Assembly: GCF_029894335.1 (NCBI RefSeq)
Contig: NZ_JARXZC010000050.1
Coordinates: forward strand, 1-42,353
Length of the DNA stretch: 42,353 nt
Reading direction: 5' to 3'
Source of the DNA: Kitasatospora sp. MAP5-34
GTDB taxonomy: Bacteria > Actinomycetota > Actinomycetes > Streptomycetales > Streptomycetaceae
Shown: one piece after another, positions 31,221-39,819 of the stretch
How the letters are laid out: each line of letters starts with the position of its first letter
Numbering within the stretch: the first letter of the stretch is position 1
Notes under the pieces: generated by a model
Database searches by the model: none
What the model was told of the DNA's origin: nothing
What the model saw: the letters and a program-made list of their open reading frames with translations, nothing else
Translations under genes and position numbers: made by a program

Positions 31221-32005
31221 CCGCCGGCGTCCCGCAGCTCGTCGTGCACCGCGACAAGCAGCTGATGGCCCAGGCGGCGGCCGCCCGGCTCATCACCCGC
31301 ATCGTGGACGCCCAGTCCGCCCGTGGGACCGCCTCGGTGGTCCTCACGGGCGGGCGGAACGGCAACGCCCTGCTCGCCGCGATCGCCGCCTCCCCGGCGC
31401 GCGACGCGGTGGACTGGGCGCACCTGGACCTCTGGTGGGGCGACGAGCGTTTCGTCCCGTCGGACGATCCGGAGCGCAACGCCGTCCAGGCCCGCGACGA
31501 ACTGCTGGACGCCGTCCCGCTCGACCCGGCGCGCGTCCACCCGATGCCCGCCTCGGACGGCGTGGACGGCTCCGACGTGGAGGCGGCAGCCGCCCGCTAC
31601 GCGGACGAGCTGGCGAAGGCCACCCTCCCGGGCGACCGGGACGGGGTGCCCACCTTCGACGTGCTGCTGCTCGGCGTCGGCCCGGACACCCACGTCGCCT
31701 CGCTGTTCCCGGAGCACCCGGGCGTCCGGGAGGCCGAACGCACGGTGATCGGCGTCCGGGGAGCCCCCAAGCCCCCGCCCACCCGCATCTCCCTGACCCT
31801 CCCGGCCATCCGGGCGGCCCGCGAGGTCTGGCTGCTGGCAGCGGGCGAGGACAAGGCCGACGCGGTCGCCCTGGCCCTCTCGGGCCCCGGCGAGATCCAG
31901 GCCCCCGCCTCCGGGGCCCACGGCCGTAGCCGCACCCTCTGGCTCCTCGACCGCGCCGCCGCGTCGAAGATCCCGGCCGGGCTGTACCCGCCCGCCTCGG
32001 CGTGA
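31217..32005 (+). CDS. pgl: 6-Phosphogluconolactonase
   Basis: Hydrolyses 6-phosphogluconolactone, the product of zwf, to 6-phosphogluconate. The 262-residue protein has the DevB/Pgl-type substrate loop as SVVLTGGRNGNALL, the WWGDERFVPSDDPERN motif near residue 75, and GVGPDTHVASLFPEHP near 155 with the catalytic His. GTG 31217 is supported by GGAG inside opcA and by the family start; the longer open frame lies over opcA. It closes the tkt-tal-zwf-opcA-pgl unit, ended by a strong terminator. Confidence 0.95.
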   Translation: MTAGVPQLVVHRDKQLMAQAAAARLITRIVDAQSARGTASVVLTGGRNGNALLAAIAASPARDAVDWAHLDLWWGDERFVPSDDPERNAVQARDELLDAVPLDPARVHPMPASDGVDGSDVEAAAARYADELAKATLPGDRDGVPTFDVLLLGVGPDTHVASLFPEHPGVREAERTVIGVRGAPKPPPTRISLTLPAIRAAREVWLLAAGEDKADAVALALSGPGEIQAPASGAHGRSRTLWLLDRAAASKIPAGLYPPASA

Positions 32006-32010
32006 GCGGT

Positions 32011-32056
32011 CGGTGAGGCCCGGTCCCGGTCAACGGGGCCGGGCCTCACCGCTTTT
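32011..32056 (+). terminator. Strong terminator of the pentose phosphate operon
   Basis: CGGTGAGGCCCGGTCCCG and CGGGGCCGGGCCTCACCG pair over 18 bases with one mismatch around five bases, followed by CTTTT. It starts five bases after the pgl stop. Confidence 0.85.
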
Positions 32057-32154
32057 GGTGCAACTCTCCGGCAGGGGACGGCGAACACACCATCAGCGGC
32101 GGGCAGTTCCGTGACGTGATCCGGGCCGGAGGCTCAAGGGCCGCTCCACCCCCA

Positions 32155-32198
32155 GCTCGTCCGACTCCCCCGGCTCGCCCGGCTCGTCCGACTCCCCC
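32155..32198. repeat. Short direct repeat in the pgl-rbpA gap
   Basis: GCTCGTCCGACTCCCCC occurs at 32155-32171 and 32182-32198, 27 bases apart, with further CGGCTCG echoes between. The convergent 254-base gap has no gene; it is low-complexity C-rich sequence between two terminators. Confidence 0.6.
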
Positions 32199-32216
32199 AG
32201 CTCCGCTGATGACGAA

Positions 32217-32243
32217 GGGCGCCACCGTTGACCGGTGGCGCCC
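32217..32243 (-). terminator. Terminator of rbpA
   Basis: GGGCGCCACCG and CGGTGGCGCCC are perfect 11-base arms around TTGAC, 17 bases after the rbpA stop on the minus strand. Confidence 0.8.
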
Positions 32244-32259
32244 TGTCGTTGAGGTCTGC

Positions 32260-32595
32260 TCAGATCTCGCCGCGCAGCTTGGCGAGGGCCTCGGCGAGGA
32301 TGGCCTCGCCGTCGGCGTCGGTGCGGCGCTCGCGGACGTACGCGAGGTGGGTCTTGTAGGGCTCGTTGCGCGAGGGGGCGGGCGGGTTGTGCTCGTCCTG
32401 GCCGGCCGGGAAGCCGCAGCGCGGACAGTCCCAGGTCTCCGGGATGACGGCCTCGGCGGCGAAGCTGGGACGGGTCTCGTGCTTGTTGGCGCACCAGAAG
32501 GAGATCCGGCTGCGGGGAGCGGACTCGCCGCGCTCCGCCTCGCCCATCGGGCCGGCGCCGACTCTGCTGCCACGGATGGCGTTGCCACTTGCCAC
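32260..32595 (-). CDS. rbpA: RNA polymerase-binding protein RbpA
   Basis: A 111-residue transcription factor that binds the principal sigma factor and RNA polymerase and stimulates initiation in actinobacteria. The N-terminal tail (ASGNAIRGSRVGAGPMGE), the core with a zinc-type FWCANKHET and DCPRCGF pair, and the C-terminal sigma-interaction helix (HLAYVRERRTDADGEAILAEALAKLRGEI) are intact. GTG 32595 has GGGAG seven bases upstream and matches the family start; the frame is open 33 codons further by chance. It stands alone with a probable HrdB-type promoter (32737-32765). Confidence 0.95.
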   Translation of the reverse strand: MASGNAIRGSRVGAGPMGEAERGESAPRSRISFWCANKHETRPSFAAEAVIPETWDCPRCGFPAGQDEHNPPAPSRNEPYKTHLAYVRERRTDADGEAILAEALAKLRGEI

Positions 32596-32736
32596 GGTCT
32601 GACTCCCTGCGTGCTGTTGCGATGCGATCTCGGCCGGTGCCCGGACGGGGGCTGCCCGTATCCGTGAGCGGCAGGGGCGGCGGCCGGTATCCATTGCCGC
32701 CCGGCCGCGGCCTGCGGACGGTGGCGAAGTTGTCTT

Positions 32737-32765
32737 AGTGTAAGCAGCAGTTAAGGATCTGTCCC
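32737..32765 (-). promoter_or_regulatory. Probable promoter of rbpA
   Basis: On the minus strand GGGACA (32760-32765) and TACACT (32737-32742) are 17 bases apart. It would leave a leader of about 135 bases. No sigma-R type promoter (GGAAT-N18-GTT), known for rbpA in Streptomyces coelicolor, was found here. Confidence 0.45.
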
Positions 32766-32853
32766 CACCGCCTCCGACACTCGCCTCACTCAGGATAAGC
32801 AGACGGTCGACGCACCGTCAGATCAGCGGCGAATCAGTGGTGTGCCCGTCTGG

Positions 32854-33090
32854 TCAGACCTTGTACTTGAGGATCAGGCCGAGCGTGACGATGCAGGCGA
32901 ACCAGCCCAGCGCCACGATGATCGTGATGCGGTCGAGGTTGCGCTCGGCGACGGCGGAGCCGCCACCGGCGGACATCGAGCCACCGCCGAACATGTCGGA
33001 AAGGCCGCCGCCCTTCCCCTTGTGCAGCAGCACCAGGATGATCATCAGCACGCTGAAGATGATCAGGGCAATCGAGAACCCGATAACCAC
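32854..33090 (-). CDS. secG: Preprotein translocase subunit SecG
   Basis: A 78-residue membrane subunit of the SecYEG channel. It has two membrane helices (VVIGFSIALIIFSVLMIILVLL and ITIIVALGWFACIVTLGLIL) joined by the typical KGKGGGLSDMFGGG loop. The open frame begins at a TTG (33114), but that start lacks a ribosome binding site; GTG 33090 fits the family start. It lies downstream of tpiA with a hairpin in between and is likely read with the glycolytic genes by partial read-through. Confidence 0.93.
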   Translation of the reverse strand: MVIGFSIALIIFSVLMIILVLLHKGKGGGLSDMFGGGSMSAGGGSAVAERNLDRITIIVALGWFACIVTLGLILKYKV

Positions 33091-33122
33091 GACGGGACCA
33101 ACTCTCTCGTTCAATCGGCGAA

Positions 33123-33151
33123 GGGCCGGACCACTCGAAGCGGTCCGGCCC
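33123..33151 (-). terminator. Hairpin between tpiA and secG
   Basis: GGGCCGGACC and GGTCCGGCCC are perfect 10-base arms around nine bases. It can end the gap-pgk-tpiA transcript or act as an attenuator before secG, since it lies 33 bases before the secG start. Confidence 0.7.
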
Positions 33152-33176
33152 CAAAGCCTACGTTGCTGCGGCGGCG

Positions 33177-33962
33177 TTAGCCTACTGCCTGGTCACGGAA
33201 GCGCACGATCTTGACGAACTCGTCGGCGTCAAGAGCGGCGCCACCGATCAGCGCACCGTCCACATCGGGCTTGGCCATCAGGCCGGCCGCGCTGGCGGCC
33301 TTCACCGAACCGCCGTACAGAACGCGGACCTTGTCGGCCAGCTCGGCCGAGTACAGCTCGGCCAGCCGACCACGGATCGCCCCGCAGACCTCCTGGGCGT
33401 CCTCGGGGGTCGCCACCTCGCCGGTGCCGATCGCCCAGACCGGTTCGTACGCGACGACGATCTGCTCGGCGTCCGAGGCGGGCACGCCGTCGAGCGCGCC
33501 GTCGAGCTGCGCCAGGGTGTACGCGACGTGCGTACCGGCCTTGCGGATCTCCAGCGGCTCGCCGATGCACAGGATCGGCAGGATGCCGTTCCGGTACGCA
33601 GCCTTGACCTTGGCGTTGACGATCTCCTCGTTCTCGCCGTGGTACTGGCGGCGCTCCGAGTGGCCGATGGCCACGTAGGTGCACTTCAGCTTGGCCAGCA
33701 TCGGGCCGGAGACCTCACCGGTGTAGGCACCGGAGTCGTGGGCCGAGAGGTCCTGGGCGCCGTACTTGATCTTCAGCTTGTCGCCGTCGACCAGGGTCTG
33801 CACCGAACGGAGGTCGGTGAACGGCGGCAGGACGGCGACCTCGACGGCCTCGTAGTCCTTGTCGGCCAGCGCGAAGGCCAGCTTCTGGGTGTGGGCGATG
33901 GCCTCGAGGTGGTTGAGGTTCATCTTCCAGTTGCCCGCCATCAGCGGGAGACGGTCGCTCAT
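33177..33962 (-). CDS. tpiA: Triosephosphate isomerase
   Basis: Interconverts dihydroxyacetone phosphate and glyceraldehyde-3-phosphate. The 261-residue length is normal. GNWKMN with the catalytic Lys at the start, the His in AIGHSERRQYH (near residue 100), and the catalytic Glu in AYEPVWAIGTG (near 170) are all present, as is the phosphate-binding YGGSVK. ATG 33962 lies four bases after the pgk stop with GGAAGG inside the pgk end, so the two are coupled. Confidence 0.97.
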   Translation of the reverse strand: MSDRLPLMAGNWKMNLNHLEAIAHTQKLAFALADKDYEAVEVAVLPPFTDLRSVQTLVDGDKLKIKYGAQDLSAHDSGAYTGEVSGPMLAKLKCTYVAIGHSERRQYHGENEEIVNAKVKAAYRNGILPILCIGEPLEIRKAGTHVAYTLAQLDGALDGVPASDAEQIVVAYEPVWAIGTGEVATPEDAQEVCGAIRGRLAELYSAELADKVRVLYGGSVKAASAAGLMAKPDVDGALIGGAALDADEFVKIVRFRDQAVG

Positions 33963-33966
33963 CGGT

Positions 33967-35172
33967 TCAGCCTTCCAGGGCGGCGAGACCGGGGAGGGTC
34001 TTGCCCTCCAGGTACTCGAGGCTCGCGCCTCCGCCGGTCGAGATGTGCCCGAACTTCGTCTCGTCGAAGCCCAGGATGCGGACGGCCGCGGCGGAGTCGC
34101 CGCCACCGACCACGGTGAACGCGTCGCTCTCCAGCAGGGCCGCCGCAACGGCCTTGGTGCCCTCGGCGAAGGTCGGGTGCTCGAAGACGCCGACCGGGCC
34201 GTTCCAGAACACCGTCTTGGCGTCGGCCAGCTTCGCGGCGAACAGCTCGCGGGTCTTCGGGCCGATGTCCAGGCCCTCCTTGTCGGCGGGGATCTTGTCC
34301 GCGTCGACGATCTCGAAGTCCGGGACCGGCTTGAAGGTCTTGGTGTCGGGGAAGTGCGCCGAGACCGAGATGTCCACCGGCAGCACGAACTCGACGCCGT
34401 TGGCCTTGGCCCGCTCCAGGTACTCCAGGACGACCGGGATCTGGTCCTTCTGCAGCAGCGAGATGCCGACCTCGTGGCCCAGGGCCGCGAGGAAGGTGTA
34501 CGCCATGCCGCCGCCGATCAGGATCCGGTCGGCCTTGCCCAGCAGGTTGTCGATCACGCCGACCTTGTCGGACACCTTGGAGCCGCCGAGCACGACGACG
34601 TACGGGCGCTCGACCTCCTCGGTGAGCCGCTTGAGCACGGCCACCTCGGTGGCGATCAGGTCGCCGACGGCGTGCGGCAGGCGGGCCGGCAGGTCGTACA
34701 CCGAGGCGTGCTTGCGGTGCACGGCGCCGAAGCCGTCGCCGACGTACAGGTCGGCCAGCTCGGCGAGCTGGTCGGCGAAGGCGCCGCGCTCGGCGTCGTC
34801 CTTGGCCGTCTCACCGGCGTTGAAGCGCAGGTTCTCCAGCAGCGTGACCTCGCCGTCGGCCAGGGCGGCGACGGTGGCCTTCGCGCTGTCGCCCACGGTG
34901 TCGGTCGCGAAGGCGACGGACGTACCGAGGATCTCGCCGAGGCGGACGGCGACGGGGGCGAGGGAGAACTGCGGGTCGGGCTCGCCCTTGGGACGGCCCA
35001 GGTGCGAGGCGACGATCACCTTGGCGCCGGCCTGCAGCAGCTTGGCGATGGTCGGCGCGACGGCGCGGATCCGGCCGTCGTCGGTGATGGTGGCACCCGA
35101 CAGCGGCACGTTGAGGTCGGCGCGGACGAACACGCGCTTGCCTGCGACGTTGAGGTCTTCGATGGTCTTCAC
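33967..35172 (-). CDS. pgk: Phosphoglycerate kinase
   Basis: Transfers phosphate from 1,3-bisphosphoglycerate to ADP, or the reverse in gluconeogenesis. The 401-residue sequence has the N-terminal FVRADLNVPL and SHLGRPKGEPD substrate motifs, the hinge region (VVVLGGSKVSDKVGVIDNLL) and the C-terminal nucleotide site (FWNGPVGVFE, then VVGGGDSAAAV). GTG 35172 has AGGAG ten bases before it. Together with gap, upstream, and tpiA, downstream, it forms the usual glycolytic group; a terminator separates it from gap. Confidence 0.97.
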   Translation of the reverse strand: MKTIEDLNVAGKRVFVRADLNVPLSGATITDDGRIRAVAPTIAKLLQAGAKVIVASHLGRPKGEPDPQFSLAPVAVRLGEILGTSVAFATDTVGDSAKATVAALADGEVTLLENLRFNAGETAKDDAERGAFADQLAELADLYVGDGFGAVHRKHASVYDLPARLPHAVGDLIATEVAVLKRLTEEVERPYVVVLGGSKVSDKVGVIDNLLGKADRILIGGGMAYTFLAALGHEVGISLLQKDQIPVVLEYLERAKANGVEFVLPVDISVSAHFPDTKTFKPVPDFEIVDADKIPADKEGLDIGPKTRELFAAKLADAKTVFWNGPVGVFEHPTFAEGTKAVAAALLESDAFTVVGGGDSAAAVRILGFDETKFGHISTGGGASLEYLEGKTLPGLAALEG

Positions 35173-35320
35173 GGTCTTCGGTCTCCTGGGGAGAAGGTGG
35201 CGCGAGAGAGCCTGCCACGTGCCGCGCACCCTGGGGAGGGCGGGGCGGCGCAACGGGCGGGCGGCACAGCGGCGGGCCGCCGAGATCGAGGGCGAGGGAG
35301 CGCACCGGATCGACACGGGG

Positions 35321-35373
35321 AGGCGCAGAGGAAGGGCCCGGACGGCTGTCTGCGCCTTCCGGGCCCCACGCCT
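35321..35373 (-). terminator. Terminator of gap
   Basis: GGGCCCGGA (35334-35342) pairs with TCCGGGCCC (35358-35366), extended by AGGCG (35321-35325) and CGCCT (35369-35373). It lies 27 bases past the gap stop. An alternative register (GAAGGGCCCGG with CCGGGCC) is also possible. Confidence 0.7.
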
Positions 35374-35399
35374 CTTACGTCACGTCAGCTTTCGCTGCG

Positions 35400-36404
35400 T
35401 CAGAGCTGGCCACCGACGAGGGAGGTCAGGTTGACGAGGCGGTTCGAGTAGCCCCACTCGTTGTCGTACCAGCCGAAGATCTTGACCTGGTTGCCCTGGA
35501 CCATGGTCATCAGGGAGTCGAAGATCGTGGAGAACGGCGAGTTCACGATGTCGGAGGAGACGATCGGGTCCTCGGTGTACTGCAGGATGCCCTTGAGGTT
35601 GCCCTCGGACGCCTTCAGGAAGGCGGCGTTGACCTCCTCGACGGTGACCTCACGCTCGAGGGTCACGACGAGATCGGTGATGGAGCCGGTCGGGACCGGG
35701 ACGCGCAGCGAGGTGCCGTCCAGCTTGCCCTTGAGCTCCGGGATGACCAGGGCGGTGGCCTTGGCGGCACCGGTCGAGGTCGGGATGATGTTCAGCGAGG
35801 CGGCACGGGCGCGGCGCAGATCGTTGTGCGGGAAGTCCAGCGTGACCTGGTCGTTGGTGAACGCGTGCACCGTCGTCATCATGCCCTTGACGATGCCGAA
35901 GTTCTCCAGCAGGACCTTCGCCATCGGCGCCACGCAGTTGGTGGTGCACGAGGCGTTGGAGATGATGGTGTGGTTCGCGGCGTCGTACTTGTCGTCGTTG
36001 ACACCCATCACGATGGTGACGTCTTCGTCGCTCGCGGGGGCGGAGATGATGACCTTCTTGGCGCCGGCGGCGATGTGCTTCTTCGCAGCCTCGGCCTTGG
36101 TGAAGATGCCGGTCGACTCGACGACGATGTCGATGCCCAGCTCACCCCAGGGAAGGTTGGCCGGGTCACGCTCGGCGATGACCTTGAAGGTCTTGCCGTC
36201 GACCGTGATGCTGTCGGCGGTGTGGCTGACCTCGGCCTGGAGGGTGCCGAGGATCGAGTCGTACTTGAGCAGGTGAGCCAGGGTCTTGGTGTTGGTCAGG
36301 TCGTTGACACCGACGATCTCGATGTCCGCGCCCTGAGCCCGAACCGCGCGGAAGAAGTTGCGGCCAATGCGGCCGAATCCGTTGATGCCTACCCGGATCG
36401 TCAC
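35400..36404 (-). CDS. gap: Glyceraldehyde-3-phosphate dehydrogenase, type I
   Basis: A 334-residue NAD-type dehydrogenase of glycolysis. The nucleotide-binding start TIRVGINGFGRIGRNFFRA, Asp35 in VGVNDLTN (favouring NAD+), the catalytic Cys153 in SNASCTTNCVAP and the His in TVHAFTNDQ are intact. GTG 36404 has a very strong AAGGAG site seven bases upstream. A 250-base region with a 15-bp tandem repeat and a whiA terminator lies upstream, so gap has its own promoter. Confidence 0.97.
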   Translation of the reverse strand: MTIRVGINGFGRIGRNFFRAVRAQGADIEIVGVNDLTNTKTLAHLLKYDSILGTLQAEVSHTADSITVDGKTFKVIAERDPANLPWGELGIDIVVESTGIFTKAEAAKKHIAAGAKKVIISAPASDEDVTIVMGVNDDKYDAANHTIISNASCTTNCVAPMAKVLLENFGIVKGMMTTVHAFTNDQVTLDFPHNDLRRARAASLNIIPTSTGAAKATALVIPELKGKLDGTSLRVPVPTGSITDLVVTLEREVTVEEVNAAFLKASEGNLKGILQYTEDPIVSSDIVNSPFSTIFDSLMTMVQGNQVKIFGWYDNEWGYSNRLVNLTSLVGGQL

Positions 36405-36548
36405 GAAACCGATCTCCTTTAGGTACGCCGGAACTATGCCGACGGGGTGGAAATGGGATGTCCCCGACCACCCATGACCCTACCCTCCTGCGGGTCAGCG
36501 GGGCACACCGCCTCTCCGGCCGCATGTCCAGAGCCCGGCGGGTGACTT

Positions 36549-36608
36549 CGGACACGCGGGCTTCTGACGCTCGGGCTTCGGACACGCGGGCCTCGGACAC
36601 GCAGCGGC
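36549..36608. repeat. 15-bp tandem repeats with GACAC motifs between whiA and gap
   Basis: Four 15-base units start at 36549, 36564, 36579 and 36594 (CGGACACGCGGGCTT type; the second is diverged and the last partial). Three contain GACAC, the core of the WhiA binding motif; two more GACAC follow at 36625 and 36648. They lie about 145-250 bases upstream of the gap start. Confidence 0.75.
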
Positions 36609-36636
36609 CGGTGCCCCGGAATGGGACACCGGCCGC
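36604..36636 (-). terminator. Terminator of whiA
   Basis: GCGGCCGGTG and CACCGGCCGC are perfect 10-base arms; CCC and GGG inside extend the stem after one mismatch. It lies 19 bases past the whiA stop. Confidence 0.75.
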
Positions 36637-36654
36637 TCGAGAGGTGAGACACCG

Positions 36655-37635
36655 TCAGCTGAGCGCCATCTCGTCGGTCAGGTTGGCCTCGGTGCTCGGC
36701 AGGCCGAGTTCGCTCGCGCGCTTGTCCGCCATCGCCAGCAGCCGGCGGATCCGGCCGGCCACCGCGTCCTTGGTGAGCGGCGGGTCGGCGAGCGCGCCCA
36801 GTTCCTCCAGCGAGGCCTGCTTGTGCTGCATCCGGAGCTGACCGGCGGCCGCCAGGTGCTCGGGCACCTCCTCGCCGAGGATCTCCAGCGCGCGCTGCAC
36901 CCGGGCACCGGCCGCGACGGCCGCGCGGGCCGAGCGGCGCAGGTTCGCGTCGTCGAAGTTGGCCAGCCGGTTGGCCGTCGCCCGGACCTCGCGCCGCATC
37001 CGGCGCTCCTCCCAGGCGAGCACCGACTCGTGCGCGCCGAGCCGCGTCAACAGCGCGCCGATCGCGTCACCGTCCCGGATCACCACCCGGTCGACCCCGC
37101 GCACCTCGCGCGCCTTGGCCGGGATGCCGAGCCGCCGGGCCGCGCCCACCAGCGCGAGCGCCGCCTCGGAACCCGGGCAGGTGATCTCCAGGGAGGAGGA
37201 CCTGCCGGGCTCGGTCAGCGAGCCGTGCGCCAGGAACGCCCCTCGCCAGGCCGCCTCCGCGTCACAGGTCGCACCCGAGACCACGGCCGGGGGCAGGCCC
37301 CGGATGGGCCGTCCCCTGCCGTCGACCAGCCCGGTCTGCCGGGCCAGCAATTCGCCGTCCTTCACCACCCGCACCACGTACCGGCTGCCGCGTCGCAGGC
37401 CGCCGGGGGCCATCACCACCAGATCCGAGGAGTGCCCGAAGATCTCCAGCAGGTCCTTGCGCAGCCGCCGCGCCGCAATGCCGGTGTCCAGCTCCGCCTC
37501 GATCACGATGCGGCCGCTCACAATGTGCAGCCCGCCCGCGAATCGCAGGATCGCCGAAACCTCCGCCTTGCGGCAGCAGGCCCGGGTGACGGGGAGCCGG
37601 CTGATTTCGTCCTTCACCGCTGCCGTCATCGCCAT
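36655..37635 (-). CDS. whiA: Sporulation transcription regulator WhiA
   Basis: A 326-residue DNA-binding protein required, with WhiB, for aerial hypha septation and sporulation in streptomycetes; relatives occur in all Gram-positives. The N-terminal LAGLIDADG-like domain (RACCRKAEVSAILRFAGGLH to ~residue 220, with CDAEAAWRGAFLAHGSL) has lost nuclease residues, and the C-terminal helix-turn-helix (ELGALADPPLTKDAVAGRIRR) binds DNA. Start MAMTAAVKDEISRLPVTR matches the Streptomyces protein. It overlaps yvcK by ten bases. The yvcK-whiA order with rapZ and uvrC is ancient and conserved. Confidence 0.97.
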   Translation of the reverse strand: MAMTAAVKDEISRLPVTRACCRKAEVSAILRFAGGLHIVSGRIVIEAELDTGIAARRLRKDLLEIFGHSSDLVVMAPGGLRRGSRYVVRVVKDGELLARQTGLVDGRGRPIRGLPPAVVSGATCDAEAAWRGAFLAHGSLTEPGRSSSLEITCPGSEAALALVGAARRLGIPAKAREVRGVDRVVIRDGDAIGALLTRLGAHESVLAWEERRMRREVRATANRLANFDDANLRRSARAAVAAGARVQRALEILGEEVPEHLAAAGQLRMQHKQASLEELGALADPPLTKDAVAGRIRRLLAMADKRASELGLPSTEANLTDEMALS

Positions 37636-38717
37636 GGGCCGATCCTTCCATGTGTCCGGAAAATCCGGTCGTACGCAGCCGCCAAGAGCTCTGGGTCGTG
37701 TCGCGGGGTTCCGTCGGCCGCCGCGACCCGGTCGAGCACCAGTGCGGCCCCCATCCGGGCGGCGGCCTTCTCCAGCCCCGCGAGGTCGGCCACGCCGAAG
37801 GCGCCGCCGGTGACGGCCTGCTCGTCCACCAGGATCGCATCAACGGCCAGGCCAGGGGCATGGTCGGCGATCACGTCCAGGTGGCGTTGCGGGGTGAAGC
37901 CCTCGGTCTCACCGGGCTGCGGGGCCAGGTTGAGGGTGAGCAGGCGGCGGGCCCTGGTCTCGCAGAGGGCCTTGGCCAGCTCGGGTACGAGCAGGTGCGG
38001 CACCACGCTGGTGAACCAGGAACCGGGCCCGAGGACCACCCAGTCGGCCTCCAGGACGGCCGCGACCGCCTCCGGCACGGCGGGCGGCTGCTCGGGGAGC
38101 AGCCGGATCGACTGGACGGTCCCAGGGGTGACGGCGACGCTCGCCTGCCCCCGGACGGCGGACAGCTCGCCCGGACGGGACGGGTCGTGACCACGTACCT
38201 CGGCCTCGATGTCCAGCGGAACGGCCGACATCGGCAGCACCCTACCCTGCACGTTGAGCAGCCGGGCCACCCAGTCCAGGGCGGCCACCGGGTCGCCGAG
38301 CTTCTCCCAGAGGGCGACGATCAGCAGGTTGCCGACGGCGTGCCCGTGCAGCTCGCCGTTGCCGCTGAAGCGCTGCTGGATCACCTCGGACCAGGTACGC
38401 CCCCAGTCGTCGTCCCCGCAGAGCGCGGCGAGCGCCTTCCGCAGGTCGCCCGGCGGCAGTACGCCCAGCTCGGTCCGCAGCCGTCCGCTGGAGCCGCCGT
38501 CGTCGGCGACGGTGACCACGGCGGTGATCTCGGTGGTGAGCCGGCGCAGCGCGGAGAGCGAGGCGGAGAGGCCGTGCCCGCCGCCCAGTGCGGTGATTTT
38601 GGGCGCGCCGGGGCGGGGTCTCGGTGTGGCGGCCCTCGGACCGGCCTCGGCAGCCTTCTGCTGGACCTGCCGCGCCGCCGAGTATCCCGTCACACCGACC
38701 CCACGTTCCTGTCTCAT
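37626..38717 (-). CDS. yvcK: YvcK/CofD-like gluconeogenesis factor
   Basis: A 363-residue protein of the YvcK family, which binds UDP-sugars and is needed for cell-wall growth on gluconeogenic carbon in Bacillus and mycobacteria (CuvA). The nucleotide-sugar motif ITALGGGHGLSASLSALR, ADDGGSSGRLR and GNLLIVAL are present. The N-terminal ~38 residues (GYSAARQVQQKAAEAG and on) are low-complexity and specific to this clade. It lies between rapZ and whiA, 72 bases after the rapZ stop. The physiological role here is inferred from the family. Confidence 0.95.
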   Translation of the reverse strand: MRQERGVGVTGYSAARQVQQKAAEAGPRAATPRPRPGAPKITALGGGHGLSASLSALRRLTTEITAVVTVADDGGSSGRLRTELGVLPPGDLRKALAALCGDDDWGRTWSEVIQQRFSGNGELHGHAVGNLLIVALWEKLGDPVAALDWVARLLNVQGRVLPMSAVPLDIEAEVRGHDPSRPGELSAVRGQASVAVTPGTVQSIRLLPEQPPAVPEAVAAVLEADWVVLGPGSWFTSVVPHLLVPELAKALCETRARRLLTLNLAPQPGETEGFTPQRHLDVIADHAPGLAVDAILVDEQAVTGGAFGVADLAGLEKAAARMGAALVLDRVAAADGTPRHDPELLAAAYDRIFRTHGRIGPWR

Positions 38718-38789
38718 ACCTCTGTGAGCGACAGGCGGAGCGCTGGTGTCACTCCCCGCCGATCACCGTCGGGCGGCACACCCGGCCGG

Positions 38790-39701
38790 TCACTCCCGGC
38801 CCATGTCGCGGTGGACCAGCACCGTCTCGACACCGTCCGCGACCAGACGCTTCGTCAGCCGCTCCGACATGGCGACACTCCGGTGCTTGCCACCGGTGCA
38901 GCCTACGGCAAGTGTCATGTAACGCTTGCCCTCCCGCCGGTAGCCCTCAGCAACGATCTTGAGCAGCTCGGCGTAACCGTCCAGGAACTCGTTGGCACCG
39001 GGCTGCTGGAAGACGTAGTCGGCGACGTCGCTGTCCGTACCCGTCCGGGCACGCAGCTCGGGGACCCAGTGCGGGTTGGGCAGGAAGCGGCAGTCCACCA
39101 CCAGGTCGGCGTCGACCGGGAGGCCGTACTTGAAGCCGAACGACATCACCGTGGCGCGCAGCTCGGGCTCGTCGTTGTCGGCGAACTGGGCGTCCAGCTT
39201 GGCCCGGAGCTGGTGCACGTTGAGGTTGGAGGTGTCTATCACCAGGTCGGCCTCGCCGCGCAGCTCGCGCAGCAGATCCCGCTCGCGCTCGATGCCGTCC
39301 ACGATCCGGCCGTCGCCCTGCAGCGGGTGCGGACGGCGGACGCTCTCGAAGCGGCGCACCAGGGCGTCGTCCGAGGACTCCAGGAAGACCACCCGGAGCC
39401 GGACGCCGCGCTTCTCCAGCTCGGTGAGCGAGGTCAGCAGGTCGTCGAAGAACTTGCGGCCCCGGACGTCGACCACCACGCCGATCCTGGGCACCGCGCC
39501 CTGCGAGCGGGCGCCGAGGTCGACCATGGTCGGGATCAGGGCCGGCGGCAGGTTGTCCACCACGAACCAGCCCAGATCCTCCAGGCACTTCGCCGCGGTG
39601 CTGCGGCCGGCTCCGGACATGCCGGAGATGATCACAAGTTCGGGGGCGGTCTCTCCCCCGGCCTCCGGCCAGGTGGTACCCCCACTGTCGGACAGTGTCA
39701 C
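38790..39701 (-). CDS. rapZ: RapZ/YvcJ-type nucleotide-binding protein
   Basis: A 303-residue P-loop protein; in Escherichia coli RapZ is an RNase E adapter, in Gram-positives YvcJ hydrolyses nucleotides. The Walker A LVIISGMSGAGRSTAAKCLED (residues ~22-42), the VFLESSDDALVRRFESVRRPHPL stretch and the C-terminal CTGGKHRSVAMSE are intact. GTG 39701 has GGAGAGCGGGG in front. The E. coli function should not be assumed, since the small-RNA partner system is absent in actinobacteria. Confidence 0.95.
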   Translation of the reverse strand: MTLSDSGGTTWPEAGGETAPELVIISGMSGAGRSTAAKCLEDLGWFVVDNLPPALIPTMVDLGARSQGAVPRIGVVVDVRGRKFFDDLLTSLTELEKRGVRLRVVFLESSDDALVRRFESVRRPHPLQGDGRIVDGIERERDLLRELRGEADLVIDTSNLNVHQLRAKLDAQFADNDEPELRATVMSFGFKYGLPVDADLVVDCRFLPNPHWVPELRARTGTDSDVADYVFQQPGANEFLDGYAELLKIVAEGYRREGKRYMTLAVGCTGGKHRSVAMSERLTKRLVADGVETVLVHRDMGRE

Positions 39702-39819
39702 TTCGGTTCCCCGCTCTCCATGGTTCTGCTGGGGAGAACGCGCATGGTGGCGTCCCGCATCCCCGGGCCACCCGGAAGGGTGAAGCCGGGGCGCGGGGAC
39801 CGACGGGCGGCGTCGACCG

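Noticed and set aside
31217..32005. Altered GGRNGNALL and GVGPDTH motifs in pgl as signs of an inactive enzyme
   Set aside because: The same variants occur, as recalled, in other streptomycete lactonases; the rest of the active site is intact.
32596..32694. Longer RbpA with a 33-residue N-terminal extension
   Set aside because: The extension lacks a ribosome binding site and family similarity; GTG 32595 gives the normal RbpA start.
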